Assembly: GCF_002257695.2 (NCBI RefSeq)
Contig: NZ_CP155571.1
DNA: 64,000 nt
Direction: 5' to 3' (one strand)
DNA from: Sporomusa acidovorans
Lineage (GTDB): Bacteria; Bacillota; Negativicutes; Sporomusales; Sporomusaceae
Of the stretch, positions 49,290 to 58,188 are shown in pieces (positions within the stretch are counted from its first letter, which is position 1; each line of letters begins with the position of its first letter). Under the pieces are notes generated by a model that did no database searches, had not been told where the DNA came from, and saw nothing but the letters and a program-made list of their open reading frames with translations. The position numbers and the translations under genes are program-made.

Positions 49290-51168
49290 ATTCTTTCCTC
49301 ACAAATATCCTGTATTTCTTACCGTCAATCTTTTTATCAGCGACTTCTAAATCAAAACGTTTGTTAACCTGTTTGGAGAATTCAATATTACTCATTGGTT
49401 GCAAACTGTTTAGAATGCAGTACTCTTGGTATTTCTTATAGATATTTTTAGTAGGTTCATTTTCAATTTGATCTTGTTCAACTTCTTTAAAAAATCCTAA
49501 AATCGGGTTATTCTGTTCCTCATATTCTTGAAGCTCTTTTTCAACTTTGTTTGAAATGGTAAACTTCCGGTTTTCCAAAACACGCTTTAATCCTTGTAAG
49601 GCCAGGTTAATTAGATATTCAATGCACTTTGGTTCCCGCAGCTTATATTTGATATAAGGGTCAAAATCAGGGTCAGCAGAACTAAATTTTGCATTGAAGG
49701 GTATAATGATTAACCGGTCAAGTACGGCCCCGGTCTTGTCCTTAATTCGGGGGATATTATTGGCCGAAAAAACAAACTTGGAATAATTATTGAAATCAAA
49801 GGGATTTTGGCCTTTCCGTTCAACACTCATTCTGTCACCGCTAACTAATTTTTTAAAAGCTGCTGCATTGGCAATAAATTCATCCCCGATATCATCACCC
49901 AGGTTTGCCAGCTTACCAAACAATTCGGCCGTTTTAAAACGGTCTCCAAGTTCCTTTAAATCAAGTGCCGCCGTGTTATTATCGCCTAGTAAAGTTTTAA
50001 TCATATCAATATAGGTGGATTTACCATTTGCCTTGTCACCTATGAATATGAAGGCTTTTCTTAGCTCATTGCGCCGGTAGAAGGTATATCCAATAACTTC
50101 TTCTAACAACATTCTAATTTCGGTATCCTGGCAGGCGATTTTATTTAAAGTATTGTCTGTAAGCTCCGAATAAGCTGCCGGGTTATAGTTCCAGTTAATT
50201 TTATTAGTAATAACATGCTCCGGCTTAAAATCAGTGAAAGAATCATCAACCAAGTTATAAACGCCATTGGCAAACGCAATGAAATTGGCATCTGATACAG
50301 TGGCATTATCCCGGATTAAAATATCCAAATAACTTAATACCTCCGTTCGCTTTGCACGGTTTAATTGAGGAATATGTTTGATCATTTCTGATTCAATATC
50401 ACCCTGCCCCTGTACATATATACCATCTTTGTATAGGTGAAGCTGATTATTTATTTTGATGATATGATGGTTATTTTTCAAATAGGTTGCAAATTTATCA
50501 AATAGGAACGTTGAACTTTTGAAAAAAACTGGTTTCTTAAATGCATCGTCCCGCATGATAACTTCTAATTCAGTTTCGTTCAAAGGGACTTTTAACACAT
50601 AAGTATTGATAATTTTAAGAGTTTCCCTAGCTTCCTCAATTGTAAAGTCACTTGATTGAAGGGTCAGGATATAGTTGAAAAGTGCCTGGTTTCTTCCGTC
50701 TCCTACATCCATTTCAAGAAAGTTAACGGATGTTTTAATTGGATTTAACCATTTTGGCAATTCCTGAATTTCATCTTCCGGGTAGTCATAAATGATTTTT
50801 CGTTCTTGTCCGTTAAACTTCAGAATAGAATAGGAGTTTTTTAAACCTAGTTTTATATCAGCTATCAAGGCACAAGCTAATTTACATTTTGTCCGGTTAT
50901 TTTCCACTGATGTATTTTTAAATAAAAAGTGTTTGCCCCGGCTGGTAGTATACACTCTGCACTTTAAATTCAAGTCTTGAACTATTTTGAATAGAATTTC
51001 ACTGGATTCAAAATCATCAATATCTATTAAAATAGTTTCATTTCCTAATATCCCTGCAAATTCAGGCAGTCGTTTTACCTGCTCATAAGTTTTAAATTTG
51101 GTTCGATTTTTAAACTTCTCTATGCATTTTTTATCTTGTGTTTCAACAAAGCCTTTGAATAAAATCAT
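49282..51168 (-). CDS. Phage primase-helicase (D5/P4 family)
   Basis: 628 residues. The N-terminal primase-like part has ETILIDIDDFESSE; then D5_N and an SF3 helicase with Walker A GDKANGKSTYID and VSGDRMSVERKGQNPFDFNN. The C-terminal winged helix (about 570-628, MSNIEFSKQVNKRFDLEVAD then KKIDGKKYRIF) is nearly the same as the C-terminus of the Rha-like protein at 60012. The ATG overlaps the previous stop (ATGA). It drives phage replication near the repeat-rich region. Confidence 0.92.
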   Translation of the reverse strand: MILFKGFVETQDKKCIEKFKNRTKFKTYEQVKRLPEFAGILGNETILIDIDDFESSEILFKIVQDLNLKCRVYTTSRGKHFLFKNTSVENNRTKCKLACALIADIKLGLKNSYSILKFNGQERKIIYDYPEDEIQELPKWLNPIKTSVNFLEMDVGDGRNQALFNYILTLQSSDFTIEEARETLKIINTYVLKVPLNETELEVIMRDDAFKKPVFFKSSTFLFDKFATYLKNNHHIIKINNQLHLYKDGIYVQGQGDIESEMIKHIPQLNRAKRTEVLSYLDILIRDNATVSDANFIAFANGVYNLVDDSFTDFKPEHVITNKINWNYNPAAYSELTDNTLNKIACQDTEIRMLLEEVIGYTFYRRNELRKAFIFIGDKANGKSTYIDMIKTLLGDNNTAALDLKELGDRFKTAELFGKLANLGDDIGDEFIANAAAFKKLVSGDRMSVERKGQNPFDFNNYSKFVFSANNIPRIKDKTGAVLDRLIIIPFNAKFSSADPDFDPYIKYKLREPKCIEYLINLALQGLKRVLENRKFTISNKVEKELQEYEEQNNPILGFFKEVEQDQIENEPTKNIYKKYQEYCILNSLQPMSNIEFSKQVNKRFDLEVADKKIDGKKYRIFVRKEYD

Positions 51169-51530
51169 GGCTGATCTCTCCAAAATTTAAAAACTACTTC
51201 AACTACCCGCTTACAATCACTTACATCAAACATGCCTATGTGAGTTTGGGCAACCGGTTTATGTAATTGCCCCGATAACCATTTATAAGCTGCTTTTCTG
51301 CTCATTAGTTTTGATTTCCAAAGCCTATCAAAGTAAAAGTGTGCTTTCTTCTTCCACCTTCTAAGCTCGGCATTAGCCAAAACTCCAAGCGGCTTTTTTG
51401 TGCCTTCATGTACCCCAACCCAGGCATTGCAAGGCTTGCAGTAGTAAATCATTCCGTAACTTTTACGATAGACACGCGAACTATCTACAAACTGAGCAGG
51501 TTTACCACAATATTGACAAATTACGTTCAT
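51165..51530 (-). CDS. DUF3268 zinc-finger protein
   Basis: 121 residues from the ATG at 51530; the open frame extends upstream into the polymerase gene. CQYCGKPA and YYCKPCNAWVGVHEGTKKPL GVLANAELR match the DUF3268 zinc-finger family, which is often linked to phage replication genes. The C-terminal part has LSGQLHKPVAQTHIGMFDVS. Confidence 0.85.
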   Translation of the reverse strand: MNVICQYCGKPAQFVDSSRVYRKSYGMIYYCKPCNAWVGVHEGTKKPLGVLANAELRRWKKKAHFYFDRLWKSKLMSRKAAYKWLSGQLHKPVAQTHIGMFDVSDCKRVVEVVFKFWRDQP

Positions 51531-53296
51531 TAAATCACCCCAAAATCTTGTAACCGCTTGTTTGCTAAGTCTATGTACCATTGTTTATCTAATCGCCTTG
51601 AAATGAATTTACCGTTTACGCTATCATTCATAATGAAACAGCATTCAGGAGTATTGGCGAATTTCTCCGGGTTCTTTTCTTTGTTTTTAACCTTATACAA
51701 TCCACCATCAGCAGTATTTTTTGAAGCAAAAACCCTGAAACACTTATCCTTTTGAACTTGACCACCACTAAAAACATTGACTTTTTTCCCGTTTCTTTTT
51801 TCTTCTGTAATAACGGGATTATATAGAGCGTGAGAATATTTGCTGCTAACCTTGACTATCTTCTGAAATTCTTTAAGCTCCCGGCACTGGTTGATTGTTT
51901 GTTCAACTGGAATTCCCTTGACCATAAAATTTAGGACTGCTGCATTGACAATAGGTAAATCATAATCAAGCTGATCTAGCTTTTTAACATAGGCGCCCTT
52001 ACTTTTATACTCACCGTCCAAATCAACAATCACATAGTTATTTACGTCCTTTTGAAAAATCTTCTGATATAAGTCAAACTCTAATTTCATTCTGGTTCGG
52101 CATTCCCATTCATAGGCGATATCATCAATCAAATCATAATCATCAATGCTATGGAGCTTAACTAGAATACCATCTGTGTTGCTTTGGATAATCTGGCAAT
52201 GCGGCTCCAACTTTTCTATTAAATCCAATAAGAGTAATTGACCGCCAACACAAACATTATTGGCCTGCCTTGGATCATACAGATTGTTATTCTTGTCCTT
52301 CATGGCCCCGTAAGTGCCATTCAGAACGATTTTTAATGGCTCTGCCAGGGGATTCTTTTCAGCCTTATATTTAAGCCGTGTATGGTAAATTTCTTTGTAT
52401 TTATCCGGGTTTGACATGTTACGGCTACCAAAACCGTATTCAATCATTAAAGTGGGGTAATAACTGGCAACGTCAACATTTAAATAAATACCTTCCCCGG
52501 AATATTGAGGTATGGCCCCATGTAAACCACCCCAGGCAAAAACGTGAGGAACACCGGCTATATCAATCTGAAGTTCTTTTTCATAATCCCGATTTAGGGG
52601 GTTTTCGTACCATCTGATCACATCCCGGTATTTTTCAATTTGCATCGTTGGCGGGAATGATATATCAAACTCATCATCCCGGCTATGAAGCGGTTTATGA
52701 GCATCCAGAATGTAGGCTGATAACTGTACTTTGGTTTTGGATATCAAGGATAGGTCAAGCTGTTTTCCTTCACAAGCCAAGCGTACAAGCCCCATATGAG
52801 CGTCAAAATCATCTTTACGGTGCAGGAATACCTCAACTAATTGCTCAACGTCATGGCGGCAGTATTTAATTGTTTCTTCAATTTCCTCCTGTGTTAATTT
52901 CCGGTCAATATCAAACGGTACACTGGATTCCTTAATGTCATTCCCCATAAAACCTTCTAATGACTTTAACCCGGTTTGGATTGTCATAACGTCAAAGTTA
53001 TTGACATTGATCTTGTTCAGCAAACTTGAATACTGGTACGCCGGTAGTTTTTTTATAATGATATGGTCATTGACTTCTTTAGGGTTAAAGCCGCATAAAA
53101 TTGCTTTTAAAATCCATTGGTCATAGTGGCGGCTGTTGTAGCCAACCCAAATATTTTTTCGGTTAGCATCATAAAGAGATTGCAATTTATCATTGTCATT
53201 TACAATAACGTGTTCACATTTATTGATTACATCAATAATTACAACTAGCCAGTCGTATTTAAAAACTTCGAAGTCGAAAAAAAGAATGACACTCAA
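51530..53296 (-). CDS. Family B-like DNA polymerase with exonuclease domain
   Basis: 588 residues. The 3'-5' exonuclease region shows DFEVF, NSRHYDQWIL and YCRHDVEQL. Polymerase motifs are A: DVASYYPTLM; B: LKIVLNGTYGAMKD; C: QSNTDGIL, where the usual DTD is NTDG. It is much shorter than cellular family B enzymes and probably a phage replicase. The frame's TTG start lies directly against AAAGGAG; an ATT six codons later has proper spacing, so the true start is unclear. Confidence 0.88.
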   Translation of the reverse strand: MSVILFFDFEVFKYDWLVVIIDVINKCEHVIVNDNDKLQSLYDANRKNIWVGYNSRHYDQWILKAILCGFNPKEVNDHIIIKKLPAYQYSSLLNKINVNNFDVMTIQTGLKSLEGFMGNDIKESSVPFDIDRKLTQEEIEETIKYCRHDVEQLVEVFLHRKDDFDAHMGLVRLACEGKQLDLSLISKTKVQLSAYILDAHKPLHSRDDEFDISFPPTMQIEKYRDVIRWYENPLNRDYEKELQIDIAGVPHVFAWGGLHGAIPQYSGEGIYLNVDVASYYPTLMIEYGFGSRNMSNPDKYKEIYHTRLKYKAEKNPLAEPLKIVLNGTYGAMKDKNNNLYDPRQANNVCVGGQLLLLDLIEKLEPHCQIIQSNTDGILVKLHSIDDYDLIDDIAYEWECRTRMKLEFDLYQKIFQKDVNNYVIVDLDGEYKSKGAYVKKLDQLDYDLPIVNAAVLNFMVKGIPVEQTINQCRELKEFQKIVKVSSKYSHALYNPVITEEKRNGKKVNVFSGGQVQKDKCFRVFASKNTADGGLYKVKNKEKNPEKFANTPECCFIMNDSVNGKFISRRLDKQWYIDLANKRLQDFGVI

Positions 53297-53356
53297 CTCC
53301 TTTCACTTTTTATAAACAGAGGGAATAAACAATGTTTATTCCCTCTATAAATCTAC

Positions 53357-53806
53357 TTACTCAACGTCAAACACTTCAGTTATCTTGAATGTGTTATACC
53401 CTTTGCTTTCACCGTATTCAACTGCATATTCAAGCTGTCCGTCAATTTCCTCTGCGATATCCATAAGTAATTGATTGTATTGGGAATAGGATTGAAATTC
53501 AACCTCTATGCCAGAATCCAGGCTCCGCAAGAATTCGTTGGCAAGATGTATTTGAAACCCTTGTGTGACAACCTGATTCATAAACAACATGCATTTTTCG
53601 TACTCACCGGCTACAATTCGCATCCAGCAACTAACCATTGGGTCATGTTTTTTACTTTCTGTAAGCTCCAGTTTTTCAATTTTTACTTCATAGGTTCCGT
53701 GAGGTACTTCCCTGCGAGTACCGCCGTTTTCAGCAGCTTCCGCAACATCCTGTTTTAAACCATCAATATCAATTGCTTTGTCAAATTTACTAAAATCTAT
53801 AGCCAT
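53357..53806 (-). CDS. DUF669 protein (probable ssDNA-binding)
   Basis: 149 residues. VPHGTYEVKIEKLELTESKK, HDPMVSCWMRIVAGEYEKC and a TQGFQIHLANEFLRSLDSG stretch are typical of DUF669, an OB-like family that replaces SSB in many phages. Located between polymerase and the recombination genes. Confidence 0.85.
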   Translation of the reverse strand: MAIDFSKFDKAIDIDGLKQDVAEAAENGGTRREVPHGTYEVKIEKLELTESKKHDPMVSCWMRIVAGEYEKCMLFMNQVVTQGFQIHLANEFLRSLDSGIEVEFQSYSQYNQLLMDIAEEIDGQLEYAVEYGESKGYNTFKITEVFDVE

Positions 53807-53809
53807 AAA

Positions 53810-54286
53810 TTAATTACCCCCTGCTGTATGTTTCATAACTTGATCTAACTGCCGCAATTCTTCCGTAACAAGTCCGTGCCGTTCAATGAGTGAAGGAAAT
53901 TCCTTAACAAAATAATCCCTGGTTGACCATTTAACATCCCCATTGGTTGTCTCTTCTTTAGAACAACGGGAAAGCTGTCTGTCCAAAATGTAAGCTTTGG
54001 TTTTATCATCAGCGTTAAGCCAAACCTCGGCATTAATGGTTATGCGGAAATGCTTGTTGGTTTCAAACCGATTTGCACCGGATACAACTGACACATCAGC
54101 GTCAACCGTATCACCTTTCTTTTTCCATGTACCATTTCTCATGATATAGGAAATATTGGCTTCAGATAACCGGCTGTGATACTCGTCAATCAAACGGGCA
54201 GCTAATTTCAGTACAGCTTCAGGAGCATATTCAAACTTTGGCCCTGCAGGGGCTTTCGGTTGTTTAGGTGTTTTCTTTCTAGCCAT
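53810..54286 (-). CDS. Phage metallopeptidase-like protein with degenerate active site
   Basis: 158 residues. FEYAPEAVLKLAARLIDEYH SRLSEANISYIMR and the later KAYILDRQLSRCSKEE fit the putative phage metallopeptidase family, in which the helix is normally LDHELCH-like. Here the expected histidines are replaced (RQLSR), so zinc binding looks lost. It may keep a structural or DNA-related role. Confidence 0.65.
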   Translation of the reverse strand: MARKKTPKQPKAPAGPKFEYAPEAVLKLAARLIDEYHSRLSEANISYIMRNGTWKKKGDTVDADVSVVSGANRFETNKHFRITINAEVWLNADDKTKAYILDRQLSRCSKEETTNGDVKWSTRDYFVKEFPSLIERHGLVTEELRQLDQVMKHTAGGN

Positions 54287-54311
54287 AAATTTTCATCCTC
54301 TCCAAATTAAA

Positions 54312-56162
54312 TTATGATCTTGGTTTCCTTGTTCTCCGGGTAGAAGTGGCCGGGGGAGTTTCACTTTTAACTTCAGGTTTAGCAGGTTCAGCAGGTTTTT
54401 CATCGGTTTTAGAAGTAGCCGCCTCTGCCTGTTTTTTCTGGTCTTCCCATTCGACCTTATCCAATTCAATTGATATTTCTGCATTCATATCGATCGGTAA
54501 TTCTTCACCTTTTTTAACCATCCAGTATGAATCAGATTCTGAGTGATAAAAATATCGATCTTTATCAGCAATTTCTTTCCTCTGCATTTCCTCTGGTTGT
54601 GAAGTAGGGGACTGCGCTGCAGGTTTTTCAGGTTCTGGTGTATTACGCCCTCTTCTACCTGTAGTTGCAGCAGGCTGTGTGGTTTCTGACTTCTTACCGG
54701 AATTGACTTCCTCATAAACCTTGATTAATTCGCTGTATTCCAGCGGTATTTCCTTATTCACTACGGTTAAGCGACCACCGCCAAATATCACTTCATTGGT
54801 TTTGAAACTCAGCGTCCGTACATCACCGTCAGCGATAACCCTAGCCACAATATCAACCATACCGGCAACCTTATTGGCGCATTTATCGTTAATGTTAGGT
54901 TTAATAGAAGTAACTTTGTCCCCGCCTTTTTTGGTTATATCCTTGGAAGTGTCCTCATGACTGATAAGAACGATGTTTTCATAATCAAGGTTCATAAGCC
55001 GTTTTAAGGTGTTTAGGAATTCACTTCTGACTTTATCCCAAGCCCGGAAACTATCATCCGATTCATGAGTTATTCCCAATTTATCGTACATGTACAGGCG
55101 GCAATGTTCATAAGTATCTTCCAGCAAGTCAACCACAATGGTTTTAAAATCGTTTTGCTTTTTCTCAAGCTCGGCAATAGCATCTTTGAAAACTTCCCAG
55201 GCCAAAGTTTTCTTGGTAACTCGCCCTTCGATTTTTACAATATCCTTAATGGCGATAAACGGGGAATCCACAAACCGGATATTGCCGTCAGTATTTAACA
55301 TCAGGGGGTCAGGAAATTGATTTGCAAGATGTGTCTTGCCGCTAAATGGTGAACCATATAACCAAATGACTTTCTTTTCAATCGTATCAACGTTTCTTCT
55401 CTTGTTTTCAGGTAATAACATATAATCCCATCCCTTTTCACAAAATTCTTGGTACTCGCACCAATCACATAAATAATTTGGATTTTTATTAAAATCTTTG
55501 AGTTCCAAACAATGTTTCACACCGGCCATGAATTCAATTACTTTTTCATAATTGAATTCAACTTCAATGATTTTTACTTCAGCTTTTTCAAGCTCAGATT
55601 TAATTCGCTCTCGGTATTGCCGCAAATCCTCTGTTTTCTTTTGCTTGATTTGAATTTTAGGAACAAAGACAAAATACAATCTCCTAATTTTTTTACCGGT
55701 CATTTTTTCATAAAAGTACTTGTACACATGTAGCTGATGACTGTTTAAATAATTTTTGATGTTATTGGAATATTTGAAGTCGTAAATGTCATATGTTCCA
55801 TCATCATTTGGAGTAAGACGGTCAATAAACCCGATAAAATCACTAGTCATTATTTGAACTTCACTTTGACCTTCAGGAAGAATTTCTTTAACCTTCGGCA
55901 ACAAATATTCCAATTTAATTGCTTCATCAATGTGATGGTCTGTAATAACCGGATAACTGGCAAAGTATTCTTTAATGGCTGTATCAACGTCTTTTTCAAT
56001 GCCGGTGTGTAAGGCTTGCCCAATGACTAGGGAGTTTATTGCGCCGTATATATCCGGCCCTTTAGGTGTCCATTGCAGAGCTTTTACTTTGTCCAAATAG
56101 CGCATTTTGTACTTGAAAGGGCATTTTTCAGCGCAATCAACTCTGGAATATGAGTATTGCAA
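54312..56162 (-). CDS. Fusion of Cas4-like PD-(D/E)XK nuclease and Sak4-type (AAA_24) ATPase
   Basis: 616 residues. Residues about 1-250 are RecB/Cas4-like: SYSRVDCAEKCPFKYKMRY, GFIDRLTPNDDGTYDIYDFK YS, and CDWCEYQEFC, giving catalytic D...DxK plus four Fe-S-type cysteines. Residues about 265-490 are AAA_24: Walker A YGSPFSGKTHLANQF, Walker B KTIVVDLLED, VLISHEDTSKD. A long charged, Pro-rich disordered tail follows (about 490-616). AAA_24 proteins include Sak4 recombinases, so this may join an exonuclease and an annealing/strand-exchange function in one chain. Confidence 0.8.
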   Translation of the reverse strand: MQYSYSRVDCAEKCPFKYKMRYLDKVKALQWTPKGPDIYGAINSLVIGQALHTGIEKDVDTAIKEYFASYPVITDHHIDEAIKLEYLLPKVKEILPEGQSEVQIMTSDFIGFIDRLTPNDDGTYDIYDFKYSNNIKNYLNSHQLHVYKYFYEKMTGKKIRRLYFVFVPKIQIKQKKTEDLRQYRERIKSELEKAEVKIIEVEFNYEKVIEFMAGVKHCLELKDFNKNPNYLCDWCEYQEFCEKGWDYMLLPENKRRNVDTIEKKVIWLYGSPFSGKTHLANQFPDPLMLNTDGNIRFVDSPFIAIKDIVKIEGRVTKKTLAWEVFKDAIAELEKKQNDFKTIVVDLLEDTYEHCRLYMYDKLGITHESDDSFRAWDKVRSEFLNTLKRLMNLDYENIVLISHEDTSKDITKKGGDKVTSIKPNINDKCANKVAGMVDIVARVIADGDVRTLSFKTNEVIFGGGRLTVVNKEIPLEYSELIKVYEEVNSGKKSETTQPAATTGRRGRNTPEPEKPAAQSPTSQPEEMQRKEIADKDRYFYHSESDSYWMVKKGEELPIDMNAEISIELDKVEWEDQKKQAEAATSKTDEKPAEPAKPEVKSETPPATSTRRTRKPRS

Positions 56163-56497
56163 TCTATCACCCCCAATATCAGTTTTTTGAAATTCTCAAA
56201 TCCTTCGGGGTAAAGGATAATTCCAATACCCTTAGATTTATTGATTATTGAAATGTTTAACTTTTGTAGTTCAGAACTGCGGCCATTGGAAGCCTTTAAT
56301 TCCGGGGCAATGAATATTCCATTAACACAGCAAATTAAATCCGGTATGCCCGACTTTTGAAAACCACCGCCCCAAATCTTAGTAAACCATCCATTGCACG
56401 CTACCGTCATTTTGGATTCAGGAGTACCTGCCGGATAAACGCCAACTGAACAAAGGAACCGTTTGACTTTATTTTCAAATTGCTTTTCAGCGGCCAT
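56084..56497 (-). CDS. VRR-NUC domain nuclease
   Basis: 137 residues. GGFQKSGIPDLICCVNGIFI APELKASNGRSSELQK contains the PD...ExK catalytic pattern of VRR-NUC/Holliday-junction-resolvase-like phage nucleases. It overlaps the next gene start by 79 nt, so its final 26 residues share DNA with the Cas4-like domain. Confidence 0.85.
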   Translation of the reverse strand: MAAEKQFENKVKRFLCSVGVYPAGTPESKMTVACNGWFTKIWGGGFQKSGIPDLICCVNGIFIAPELKASNGRSSELQKLNISIINKSKGIGIILYPEGFENFKKLILGVIDCNTHIPELIALKNALSSTKCAIWTK

Positions 56498-56925
56498 TAT
56501 TTCAACTCAACTTTCACATATGCCGCTTTGGTTGAAGTCTTAGAGCATTCGGCCGCAATTTGAGGATATTTTGCTTTTAGTGCTTTGGAATCAATGCTTA
56601 CCGCGCTAGTACCTGCGACATAAGTAATTTTTAAAACATCATTATTGAAGGATTTAATACTATGCCGCTCCATAGCATCTTTTAATTGAGATTTGAGGTC
56701 TTTTTCCTTTTCCTCTAAGTCTTTCTTGAATTTGCAAAGGTCAGCAATGCTTTGAATTACTGCTGCTTCAGCAGTTTGAAACACATCAGGAGTAGACTCT
56801 AATACTGCACAACCGCAATCATTAGGCTCAAGTTCACAAAGATCATCACAATCAGTATTAAATTCACATTGACTGCAACAAACTTTACCTTTTTCTTTTG
56901 GGCATTCATTTTGGCATTTAATCAA
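56497..56925 (-). CDS. Phage protein with Cys-rich N-terminus
   Basis: 142 residues. The first 45 residues hold ten cysteines (CPKEKGKVCCSQCEFNTDCD DLC). A helix (IADLCKFKKDLEEKEKDLKS QL) and a small beta domain (VLKITYVAGTSAVSIDSKAL) follow; the latter resembles proteins commonly found beside phage recombination genes. The Cys-rich head is likely a zinc- or Fe-S-binding addition. Confidence 0.6.
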   Translation of the reverse strand: MIKCQNECPKEKGKVCCSQCEFNTDCDDLCELEPNDCGCAVLESTPDVFQTAEAAVIQSIADLCKFKKDLEEKEKDLKSQLKDAMERHSIKSFNNDVLKITYVAGTSAVSIDSKALKAKYPQIAAECSKTSTKAAYVKVELK

Positions 56926-58188
56926 TTAATACACCTCGCAATATTTTTCAAATAGGTTATCTGTGTAATCCCGGCCACTCTCTAAGGTTTTTAAAACTTC
57001 CTCTTCAATGGAGTTACGGCACATGAGATAATAATAGAAACATGATTTTTCCTGTCCCATCCGGTGTATACGCTTTTTAGATTGCATCCAATCTTCACAA
57101 GACTGTGTAAGCGTGAAGTAGACAATTTTATTTGCCTTCTGCAAATTCAACCCTTTAGCTCCGGCCTGATACTGAACAAAGGTAATTGAATTATCACGCT
57201 CGTTATATGCAGTAAGGTCTTTCATTTCACCGTTTACAATGGAAACTGGCCGTTCATCAACTAATTCAAGCATTTTTTTAAGTTCTTCATTGAAGTTGTA
57301 AAAAACAATTAAACGGTCTTCAGTTGATTGAATAAGGTCTTGGAAAGCTTCTAATTTTGCTTGATTGTACTGGCCGCATAACTGCCTTGCATACATACGT
57401 TTTGTTAATGAGGTATCTCCTACTAACTCGGTATCAGCTACCTTGACAATGGAAGTACGCATAAACTTGCGGTATTCTTTGGTTGTGGGAATCATTATTT
57501 TGTTATCAAACTGTTCAGGTAGGGTTAAAACTTCTTCAGACTTCATGAACACCGCGCCATGTTTGGCAAGTTTGCGTTTCAACCTGTCTACATTTTTGTA
57601 ACCTTTAATTGTCCTGACGGGAAAACCGTTCACATCCAAATACTCCGTATCAACATATTGCTGCCAAAACAGTTTCTTCGAAATTTTCCAGCCAAGCAAT
57701 TGAATCTGTGACCAAAGTTTTTCATACTTACCGCTTGTAGGCGTACCACTTAATAAAATTACATTTTTAGGAGCTAATTTAAGAACGAATTTTGACCGCT
57801 TAACCGTTTCGTTCTGAATCATGGAGGATTCATCCAGCATCAAAGTAAAATCCCTTAAATTCAGTAAATCCTTACGCCGGAACGCCAGTTCATAATTGAT
57901 AACCCCAACGATTCCAGAAACTAATTCAGTAAGTTCAAAGAATCGTTCATATTGCTTTTTTTCAGTTAGGTTGAATGCCGGTAGCGTGTAATACTTTTGA
58001 AAATGTTCAATCCAATCATCAATTTTTGAACACTGGCAAATAAGTAAATTGATAGGGGCTTTAAGTTGTATAAGTTTTTCAGCCCCTACAAACGTCTTAC
58101 CAAGCCCCATGTCCAAGTAATAAGCAACCAGGTGTTTATCAGCAGTTAAATCAAGGGATAACTGCTGATGTGGCTTGAAGTTAATCAT
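56926..58188 (-). CDS. SNF2-family DNA helicase/translocase
   Basis: 420 residues. Motif I DMGLGKT, motif II MLDESSMIQN (DExx as DESS), motif III LLSGTPTSG, motif V QAGAKGLNL and motif VI KKRIHRMGQ. It is the compact phage form of SNF2, thought to unwind or remodel DNA in replication or recombination. The ATG at 58188 lies inside the end of the previous gene with AAGG upstream. Confidence 0.92.
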   Translation of the reverse strand: MINFKPHQQLSLDLTADKHLVAYYLDMGLGKTFVGAEKLIQLKAPINLLICQCSKIDDWIEHFQKYYTLPAFNLTEKKQYERFFELTELVSGIVGVINYELAFRRKDLLNLRDFTLMLDESSMIQNETVKRSKFVLKLAPKNVILLSGTPTSGKYEKLWSQIQLLGWKISKKLFWQQYVDTEYLDVNGFPVRTIKGYKNVDRLKRKLAKHGAVFMKSEEVLTLPEQFDNKIMIPTTKEYRKFMRTSIVKVADTELVGDTSLTKRMYARQLCGQYNQAKLEAFQDLIQSTEDRLIVFYNFNEELKKMLELVDERPVSIVNGEMKDLTAYNERDNSITFVQYQAGAKGLNLQKANKIVYFTLTQSCEDWMQSKKRIHRMGQEKSCFYYYLMCRNSIEEEVLKTLESGRDYTDNLFEKYCEVY

